Below are positions 58,098 to 64,000 of a stretch of 64,000 nt of DNA, piece after piece. The notes beneath the pieces were generated by a model. That model saw nothing but the letters and a program-made list of their open reading frames with translations, made no database searches and was not told where the DNA came from. The position numbers were made by a program, and so were the translations under genes. Source of the DNA: Microbulbifer sp. HZ11 (GTDB lineage Bacteria > Pseudomonadota > Gammaproteobacteria > Pseudomonadales > Cellvibrionaceae); NCBI RefSeq assembly GCF_000708675.1, contig NZ_JELR01000001.1, forward strand, positions 558,001 through 622,000, given 5' to 3'. Positions within the stretch are counted from its first letter, which is position 1. The number at the start of each line of letters is the position of its first letter.

Positions 58098-59348
58098 ATG
58101 GGTCATATCCAAGTGCCGGCCAACGGCGAAAAAGTCACAGTCAACGCAGATGGTTCTCTGAACGTACCGAACACCCCGATCATTCCGTTTATCGAAGGTG
58201 ACGGCATCGGCGTGGATATCACCCCGGTAATGCGCAAAGTGATCGACGCTGCCGTAAGCAAGGCCTACAGCGACGAAAAAGCCATCGCATGGATGGAAAT
58301 CTTCTGCGGTGAAAAAGCGGCTGAAACCTACAGCGGCGACTGGTTCCCGGCAGAAACCCTGGAAGCCATCAAGGAATACGTTGTCAGCATCAAAGGCCCG
58401 CTGACCACCCCAGTAGGCGGCGGCTTCCGCTCCCTGAACGTTGCTCTGCGCCAGGAGCTGGACCTGTACGTATGTCAGCGTCCGGTACGCTGGTTCAGCG
58501 GTGTACCTTCTCCGGTAAAAGAGCCGAACAAAGTTGACATGGTGATCTTCCGTGAGAACTCCGAAGACATCTACGCCGGTATCGAGTGGAAAGCAGGTAC
58601 CGACGAAGCCAAGAAAGTGGTTAAGTTCCTGCAGGAAGAAATGGGGGTTAAGAAAATCCGCTTCCCGCAAGAAGTGGGTATCGGTGTCAAGCCAGTTTCC
58701 GAAGAAGGCACCAAGCGCCTGGTGCGCAAAGCCCTGCAGTACACCATTGATCAGGACCGCGACTCCCTGACCCTGGTGCACAAAGGCAACATCATGAAGT
58801 TCACCGAAGGTGCCTTCGCCGATTGGGGCTACGAGCTGGCCCGTGAAGAGTTCGGCGCTCAGCCGATCGATGGCGGCCCCTGGTGCAGCTTCAAGAACCC
58901 GAACACCGGTAAGGAAATCGTGGTTAAGGACGTAATCGCCGACGCCATGCTGCAGCAGATTCTGCTGCGTCCGGCCGAGTACGACGTAATCGCCACCCTG
59001 AACCTGAACGGCGACTACCTGTCCGACGCACTGGCTGCGCAGGTAGGCGGTATCGGTATCGCGCCAGGTGCCAACCTGTCTGACGAAGTTGCCCTGTTCG
59101 AAGCGACCCACGGTACTGCACCGAAGTACGCTGGTCAGGACAAGGTAAACCCGGGGTCCCTGATCCTGTCAGCAGAAATGATGCTGCGTCACCTGGGCTG
59201 GAACGAAGCGGCCGAGCTGGTCGTTAAAGGTATGGAAGGCGCTATCGAAGCCAAGACCGTTACCTATGACTTCGAGCGTTTGATGGACGGCGCTGAGCTG
59301 AAATCCTGCTCTGAGTTCGGCGACGAAGTAATCAAGCACATGGCCTGA
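58098..59348 (+). CDS. icd: NADP-dependent isocitrate dehydrogenase
   Basis: A 416-residue TCA-cycle enzyme. It has [19 protein letters not shown], which contains the serine that AceK phosphorylates in E. coli (Ser113), and [17 protein letters not shown]. The NADP-specificity Lys-Tyr pair is present in [20 protein letters not shown] at 58098 follows ACGGGAG; the open frame upstream to 58038 is not needed. It competes with AceA for isocitrate; an aceK gene is not in the window. Confidence 0.96.
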   Translation: MGHIQVPANGEKVTVNADGSLNVPNTPIIPFIEGDGIGVDITPVMRKVIDAAVSKAYSDEKAIAWMEIFCGEKAAETYSGDWFPAETLEAIKEYVVSIKGPLTTPVGGGFRSLNVALRQELDLYVCQRPVRWFSGVPSPVKEPNKVDMVIFRENSEDIYAGIEWKAGTDEAKKVVKFLQEEMGVKKIRFPQEVGIGVKPVSEEGTKRLVRKALQYTIDQDRDSLTLVHKGNIMKFTEGAFADWGYELAREEFGAQPIDGGPWCSFKNPNTGKEIVVKDVIADAMLQQILLRPAEYDVIATLNLNGDYLSDALAAQVGGIGIAPGANLSDEVALFEATHGTAPKYAGQDKVNPGSLILSAEMMLRHLGWNEAAELVVKGMEGAIEAKTVTYDFERLMDGAELKSCSEFGDEVIKHMA

Positions 59349-59365
59349 TTGTCGAGCTGAAATGA

Positions 59366-59401
59366 AAAAGGCCCCGCATCGAAAGGTGCGGGGCCTTTTT
59401 T
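59366..59401 (+). terminator. Rho-independent terminator of icd
   Basis: A long stem AAGGCCCCGCA / TGCGGGGCCTT with a short loop TCGAAAGG, flanked by A and T runs. Confidence 0.95.
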
Positions 59402-59584
59402 ATGTCTAATTCTTGTGTCGGGAAATATAAGTCCGCTTCACTCATTCACTGTGGAACGAGTGTGCCACTGTATGGGCGTCAGGGAACTTGGCTCTGAACG
59501 AGCCGGAAGGGGCTCTGGTCAACACCAGAGTGATCGTTCGGGAGGCGCGGAAGCTGACGACAGCCGCCGCACTGCAGTAAGCCG

Positions 59585-59872
59585 TTAGTCCAGAACTTCT
59601 TCGGCTTCCTGCTCCCTGACCGCTTCAGTCTGCGGAGCAGGCGCTGGGCTGGGTGCCGCGCGGGATGCATCTACGGCGCTGATATTCGCCGCATGGTAAC
59701 CCTTGTCACCCTGAATGATGTCGAACTGCACTTGCTGGCCAGCCTTCAGGGTGCGATACCCATCCATCTGGATCGCTGAATAGTGCGCAAACAGGTCTTC
59801 TCCACCTTCGTCAGCAAGAATAAATCCATATCCCTTGGCGTTATTGAACCACTTAACGGTACCGGTAGGCAT
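59585..59872 (-). CDS. cspD: CspD-like cold-shock domain protein
   Basis: A 95-residue protein whose first 68 residues are a cold-shock domain (GTVKWFNNAKGYGFILADEG with RNP1 KGYGFI, and DLFAHYSAI as RNP2-like). The C-terminal 25 residues are acidic and Pro/Ala-rich. CspD in E. coli is a stationary-phase inhibitor of DNA replication. The position beside clpS-clpA, divergently, is the classic cspD context. ATG at 59872. The 180 bases between the icd terminator and this gene hold nothing I recognise. Confidence 0.92.
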   Translation of the reverse strand: MPTGTVKWFNNAKGYGFILADEGGEDLFAHYSAIQMDGYRTLKAGQQVQFDIIQGDKGYHAANISAVDASRAAPSPAPAPQTEAVREQEAEEVLD

Positions 59873-60223
59873 GGCGAAATCCCTCTAATATTGCCGGGGC
59901 GACTGCAGGCCGCCTATACATGTTGTCATTATTGTTATCGCGCTTCATGCGCTGATTGGTTCGTGCAAAATCATTTGTACGATTATTTATGTACCTTCGC
60001 TAACCACATGGCGTGGTTACTATCTCTTGTAGCCAACAGTCCAGAGCTTGTCAAGTGAATACCATTCGACGCAATGTGCGGCACACCATTTGCGGTTACA
60101 ATGCCCGCTTGCCATGTTGAACGCAGTGACTGATACCGAGCTGCTGGTATCGCTCGCGTTGAGCGAGAGAAAACTCGGTGACAGCACTGTGAACTGATTC
60201 CTGAAGATTGATTGATTAGCGCT
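59873..60223. other. Divergent cspD-clpS regulatory region
   Basis: 351 bases without a gene. Three dyads lie close to clpS: GATACC/GGTATC (60132-60151), CGCTC/GAGCG (60151-60165) and CCGAG with CTCGG (60136-60140 and 60074-60078 region), suggesting a folded leader. The AT-rich half nearer cspD holds probable promoters, including a TTTGTACGATTATTTATGTA stretch near 59970. Confidence 0.4.
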
Positions 60224-60619
60224 ATGGGAAATTCACAAATCATTAAACTACACTCGAATCAAGGTCCTGATAATGACGACTTTGATTTTCATGAGGGGAG
60301 CGGGGGCACTGCACTTGCGGAAGCCAGGCCACAACTCAAGCGCCCCCCGATGTACAAGGTCGTTATGCTCAACGACGATTACACACCGATGGAGTTTGTC
60401 GTCGAAGCACTGGAACTCTTTTTCTACGTGAATCGTGAGCGCGCCACTCAGCTGATGTTGCAGGTGCACACTAAGGGAAAAGCGATCTGCGGTGTCTATA
60501 CTCGAGATATAGCGGAGACCAAGGCCGCGCAGGTCAATCAATTTGCGCGGGACAATGAACATCCATTGCTGTGCGAGATCGAAGCAGATGAAGGCGACGA
60601 GCGCGGCGAGGAGGGTTGA
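60224..60619 (+). CDS. clpS: ClpS, ClpA adaptor for the N-degron pathway
   Basis: A 131-residue adaptor that delivers proteins with destabilising N-terminal residues to ClpAP. The core [20 protein letters not shown] is the family hallmark, and the N-terminal 40 residues form the flexible extension (E. coli has 106 residues in total, so this extension is somewhat longer). ATG at 60224 is preferred; TTG at 60212 is possible. clpA follows after 133 bases. The ate/bpt gene downstream adds leucine to acceptor proteins in the same pathway. Confidence 0.95.
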   Translation: MGNSQIIKLHSNQGPDNDDFDFHEGSGGTALAEARPQLKRPPMYKVVMLNDDYTPMEFVVEALELFFYVNRERATQLMLQVHTKGKAICGVYTRDIAETKAAQVNQFARDNEHPLLCEIEADEGDERGEEG

Positions 60620-60752
60620 AGAGGCTTTCGAGATCGCTGGCGGGTATGCCGGTGACATCAAACCCGCCGGGAAACCGGCAACACTTCAGGAATGCCGGGT
60701 GTACTCAGCGACAATCCGGACGACATTGGCCAGTAAGGTTTTTGAGGTTTAG

Positions 60753-63038
60753 ATGCTCAGCAAGGATTTAGAGGTAACGCTCAATCTAGCGTTTAAAGGT
60801 GCACGGGCGAAACGCCACGAGTTTATGACCGTTGAGCACCTGTTGCTGGCGCTGCTGGACAACGAATCTGCGGCAGATGTCCTGCATGCCTGTGGAGCAG
60901 ACCTGAGCGCACTTCGCCGGGAGCTGCTCGAATTCGTCGATTCAACCACGCCGCTTATTCCTGAAAATGATTCCGAGCGTGAAACTCAACCCACCCTGGG
61001 GTTCCAGCGAGTGCTTCAGCGCGCGGTGTTTCACGTACAGTCGTCTGGCAAAAAAGAGGTTACCGGGGCCAATGTGCTGGTAGCCATCTTTTGTGAGCAG
61101 GAAAGTCAGGCAGTTTATTACCTGAAGCAGCAGAGCGTCGCCCGCATTGACGTGGTGAACTATATCACCCACGGTATTTCTCGCGTAAGCTCGGGTGGCA
61201 ATAACACGCACAATAACCCCGATCCTTCTCCGGAGCAGGTGGATGAGGATCTCGGCAGCGCCGCGGAGTCGGGCGGTTCAGATCCGCTTGAGAGCTACGC
61301 CACCAACCTCAACCAAGAAGCGATACTGGGGCGCATTGATCCGCTGGTCGGGCGCGCACCGGAAGTGGAGCGGGTAACCCAGGTTCTGGCGCGTCGGCGT
61401 AAAAACAACCCATTGCTGGTTGGTGAATCCGGGGTGGGTAAGACCGCAATCGCCGAAGGCCTCGCGCGTCGAATCGTAGATGGCGAAGTACCCGAGCCAC
61501 TAAAAGAAAGCACCATTTACTCGCTGGATCTGGGTTCGTTACTTGCGGGCACCAAGTATCGCGGGGATTTTGAAAAGCGGTTTAAGGCGCTGCTCGCGGA
61601 GCTGAAAAAACGCGAGCACGCGGTTCTGTTTATCGATGAGATTCACACCATAATCGGTGCTGGCGCCGCATCTGGCGGCGTAATGGATGCGTCCAACCTG
61701 CTGAAGCCACTGCTGTCCAGCGGTCAGATGCGCTGTATCGGTTCAACCACCTTCAATGAATACCGCGGCATCTTCGAGAAAGACCGCGCGCTTTCCCGTC
61801 GCTTTCAGAAAATTGACGTACACGAACCGTCAGTCGAAGAAACCGTACAAATTCTGCAGGGCCTGAAATCCTGTTTCGAAGATCACCATAAGGTGCGCTT
61901 TACCGACTCGGCGCTTGAGGCTGCCGCGCAGCTCGCCAACCGTCATATTACTGAACGGTTTCTACCGGATAAGGCAATCGACGTAATTGATGAGGCGGGT
62001 GCTTATCAGGCGCTGCTGCCCGCCGACCAACGAACCGACACCATTACTGTCACGGAAATTGAAAACGTGGTCGCGAAAATGGCCCGCATCCCGGCCAAGA
62101 GCGTCTCTGCGTCGGATAAGGCAGCACTCGCCAAGCTGGACGAAAACCTGAAAATGGTTGTTTTCGGACAGGATCAGGCAATCGAGGCACTCAGCACCTC
62201 AATCAAATTGGCGCGCGCCGGGCTTGGTGCAGAAGAGAAGCCCATTGGCTCCTTCCTGTTTGCCGGCCCTACCGGTGTAGGTAAAACCGAATTGTGCCGC
62301 CAGCTAGCGCAGGTTATGGGTATTGAGCTGATTCGCTTCGATATGTCTGAGTATATGGAGCGCCATACCGTTTCCCGTCTGATTGGTGCCCCTCCAGGCT
62401 ACGTTGGTTTTGATCAGGGTGGCCTGCTTACTGACGCGGTCACCAAGCACCCCCACAGTGTTGTGCTGTTGGATGAGATCGAGAAGGCACACCCGGAAGT
62501 GTTCAACCTGCTACTGCAGGTAATGGATCACGGTACGCTGACCGATAACAACGGGCGCAAAGCAGATTTCCGCAACGTTATTCTGATCATGACCACCAAT
62601 GCCGGCGCGGAAGTCATGAGTCGCCGCTCCATTGGCTTTGCCAATCAGGATCACAGCAGTGACGGCATGGAGGAGATCAAGAAAATGTTCACTCCGGAGT
62701 TCCGCAACCGCCTCGACAGCATCATCCAGTTCGGTGCGCTTGATATCGGCGTAGTGAAAACAGTGGTCGATAAGTTTGTGGTCGAGCTACAAGCCCAGCT
62801 CGACGAGTCCCGCGTGACACTGGAAGTGGACGACGAAGCCCGCGAGTGGCTGGCAGTGAACGGCTACGACGAGAAGATGGGGGCGCGGCCAATGGCCCGC
62901 CTGATTCGCGAGAAGCTGCGCAAGCCGCTGGCGGAAGCCGTTCTCTTTGGTGAGCTTTCGGAAGACGGTGGCAAGGTTGAAGTTACCGTCGAAGATGATC
63001 AGCTGAAGATCAGGACTGCAGTTCCGGCACTCCACTGA
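60753..63038 (+). CDS. clpA: ClpA, ATPase subunit of the ClpAP protease
   Basis: A 761-residue AAA+ unfoldase (758 in E. coli). The N-domain (residues 1-145) binds ClpS; the two AAA modules carry Walker A motifs GESGVGKTA and GPTGVGKTE, and Walker [10 protein letters not shown]. The ClpP-binding loop reads [11 protein letters not shown], with IGF instead of the IGL of E. coli ClpA. It works with ClpP, not encoded in the window. ATG at 60753. It ends at a strong terminator before infA. Confidence 0.96.
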   Translation: MLSKDLEVTLNLAFKGARAKRHEFMTVEHLLLALLDNESAADVLHACGADLSALRRELLEFVDSTTPLIPENDSERETQPTLGFQRVLQRAVFHVQSSGKKEVTGANVLVAIFCEQESQAVYYLKQQSVARIDVVNYITHGISRVSSGGNNTHNNPDPSPEQVDEDLGSAAESGGSDPLESYATNLNQEAILGRIDPLVGRAPEVERVTQVLARRRKNNPLLVGESGVGKTAIAEGLARRIVDGEVPEPLKESTIYSLDLGSLLAGTKYRGDFEKRFKALLAELKKREHAVLFIDEIHTIIGAGAASGGVMDASNLLKPLLSSGQMRCIGSTTFNEYRGIFEKDRALSRRFQKIDVHEPSVEETVQILQGLKSCFEDHHKVRFTDSALEAAAQLANRHITERFLPDKAIDVIDEAGAYQALLPADQRTDTITVTEIENVVAKMARIPAKSVSASDKAALAKLDENLKMVVFGQDQAIEALSTSIKLARAGLGAEEKPIGSFLFAGPTGVGKTELCRQLAQVMGIELIRFDMSEYMERHTVSRLIGAPPGYVGFDQGGLLTDAVTKHPHSVVLLDEIEKAHPEVFNLLLQVMDHGTLTDNNGRKADFRNVILIMTTNAGAEVMSRRSIGFANQDHSSDGMEEIKKMFTPEFRNRLDSIIQFGALDIGVVKTVVDKFVVELQAQLDESRVTLEVDDEAREWLAVNGYDEKMGARPMARLIREKLRKPLAEAVLFGELSEDGGKVEVTVEDDQLKIRTAVPALH

Positions 63039-63063
63039 CCTTCGGTCAGCCACCCAGAAACGC

Positions 63064-63092
63064 AAAAAGCCACCTCATGAGGTGGCTTTTTT
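63064..63092. terminator. Bidirectional terminator between clpA and infA
   Basis: Perfect palindrome AAAAGCCACCTCA / TGAGGTGGCTTTT with flanking A and T runs. It serves clpA (+) and infA (-). Confidence 0.93.
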
Positions 63093-63131
63093 ATTGCAGC
63101 TGCAATTCCGCGAGAAATTGCTATCTGACAA

Positions 63132-63350
63132 TCAGCGGGCGCGGTAGGTGATGCGGCCCTTGCTCAGGTCGTAAGGGGTCAGCTCTACCTTGACCTTGTC
63201 ACCCGTCAGAATACGGATGTAATTTTTGCGCATCTTGCCTGAGATATGCGCGATCACCACGTGTCCGTTTTCCAGTTTTACGCGGAATGTGGTGTTGGGC
63301 AGGGTGTCGATCACCTCGCCTTCCATTTCAATGTAATCGTCTTTTGCCAT
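63132..63350 (-). CDS. infA: Translation initiation factor IF-1
   Basis: A 72-residue S1-type OB-fold protein, the same length as E. coli IF-1, with [19 protein letters not shown] and [15 protein letters not shown]. It binds the A site of the 30S subunit during initiation. ATG at 63350. It is convergent with clpA and downstream of the ate/bpt gene, the usual order. Confidence 0.98.
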   Translation of the reverse strand: MAKDDYIEMEGEVIDTLPNTTFRVKLENGHVVIAHISGKMRKNYIRILTGDKVKVELTPYDLSKGRITYRAR

Positions 63351-63484
63351 GCGGCAGCAACCTTTGATTGATGTGTACTAGCTATTCCGCCAAAGCCGGC
63401 GGTGCGACGGGCGTGCATTTTGCACGAAAAGCGCCCGCAGGCCAAGTGAATCCGGGATTTGCTGGATAAATGGGGGAGAGGGCG

Positions 63485-64000
63485 TTAGTCCGCCTGATCT
63501 GACTTGAGAGTCCAGCGGTTGTCCACCAGGTATTCCAGCGGCTGAAACTGATTTTTGTAAGCCATTTTTTCACACTGCCGTATCCAGTAACCCAGATACA
63601 GGCTTGGCAATCCGAGACGACGGGTCCATTCGATCTGATAGAGGATCGCATATGTACCCAGGCTGCGCTTGACCTCGTCGGGGTCAAAATAGGTATAAAT
63701 CGCGGATACGCCGCCGTTGAGCACATCCGTTACCGCAACCCCCACCAGGCGGTCACGGGCTCGAAACTCAAGGTACCGTGTACTACCCCATGCGTTATTC
63801 AGAAAACTGCGGAATTGTTCGCGACTGGGCGGGTACATCTCCCCATCACGATGGCGCTGCTCGATATAGTGCGCGTAGAGTGCGTAGTGCTCGTCAGTAT
63901 CTATATCCTGCCGATGGAACACGTCCAGGTCCCGGTTGCGACGCCAGCAGCGTCGCTGATTTCGATTCGGAACAAACAGCTCCACCGGCACCCGCGCGGG
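63485..64000 (-). CDS. bpt: Aspartate/glutamate leucyltransferase (Bpt), N-terminus beyond the window
   Basis: The C-terminal 171 residues of a family that moves leucine or arginine from tRNA to proteins with N-terminal acidic residues. Visible motifs are NRNQRRCWRRN, QFRSFLNNAWGSTRYLEF, YFDPDEVKRSLGTYAI and LYLGYWIRQCEKMAYKNQF. Bacterial members act as leucyltransferases (Bpt), targeting proteins to ClpS-ClpAP, encoded nearby. The start lies past base 64000. Whether it is Bpt or Ate by specificity cannot be told; both names are in use. Confidence 0.93.
   Translation of the reverse strand, partial: PARVPVELFVPNRNQRRCWRRNRDLDVFHRQDIDTDEHYALYAHYIEQRHRDGEMYPPSREQFRSFLNNAWGSTRYLEFRARDRLVGVAVTDVLNGGVSAIYTYFDPDEVKRSLGTYAILYQIEWTRRLGLPSLYLGYWIRQCEKMAYKNQFQPLEYLVDNRWTLKSDQAD

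Overview
This window is chromosomal DNA of a marine-type gammaproteobacterium. The protein set and the run ate-infA-clpA-clpS-cspD-icd-rluE-mnmA-hflD-purB-roxA match the order known from Pseudomonas and Cellvibrionales relatives. A Microbulbifer-like member of the Cellvibrionales is my best guess; this rests on protein style and gene order, not on a search.

Positions 1-9350 are a metal-resistance block. The 3' part of ynfA (minus strand) is followed by a co-directional merR-merT-merP-GDCCVxC cluster on the plus strand, with the MerR operator overlapping the merR stop codon and no merA. Facing it on the minus strand is a copper/silver efflux operon: a Cys-rich small protein, cusC, cusB, cusA and a small Met-rich membrane protein. 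cusB carries two tandem Met-rich YtkA/FixH-like domains and a one-base frameshift. The Met-rich gene also looks frameshifted.

Positions 9350-12470 are a gene graveyard and the clearest sign of past transfer. It holds two DUF1254-like fragments, a truncated tyrosine recombinase, an orphan protein with a GIY-YIG-like N-terminus, a umuC pseudogene with an internal deletion, and one unrecognised ORF.

Positions 12500-32800 are mostly core and metabolic genes: mdh, asnS, a DUF2244 protein, bcp, a short AraC regulator, yajC, a D-cysteine desulfhydrase-like PLP enzyme, a sodium:alanine symporter, then a polyamine-type locus (puuA diverging from puuB, a TonB-dependent receptor, a TetR regulator, a cytosolic 5'-nucleotidase), cysB, a thioredoxin-like protein, pabB and ppsR. 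A 17-bp motif occurs as an inverted pair between puuA and puuB and once more before the receptor gene. It is a candidate shared operator for this locus.

Positions 32900-51300 gather genes of the PEP/acetyl-CoA/glyoxylate node: ppsA (diverging from its regulator ppsR), fadE, a long acetyl-CoA hydrolase/transferase, pta-ackA, aceA, a LysR regulator and malate synthase G. An L,D-transpeptidase, rraA and an EamA exporter lie among them. NADP-isocitrate dehydrogenase, the branch-point competitor of AceA, lies 10 kb further on.

Positions 51400-64000 are a conserved housekeeping run: a DUF7931-like protein, a GNAT enzyme, roxA, purB, hflD, mnmA, rluE, icd, cspD, clpS, clpA, infA and the start-truncated ate/bpt gene. 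Together clpS, clpA and ate/bpt cover much of the N-degron pathway. I found no rRNA, complete tRNA, CRISPR array or intact insertion sequence.
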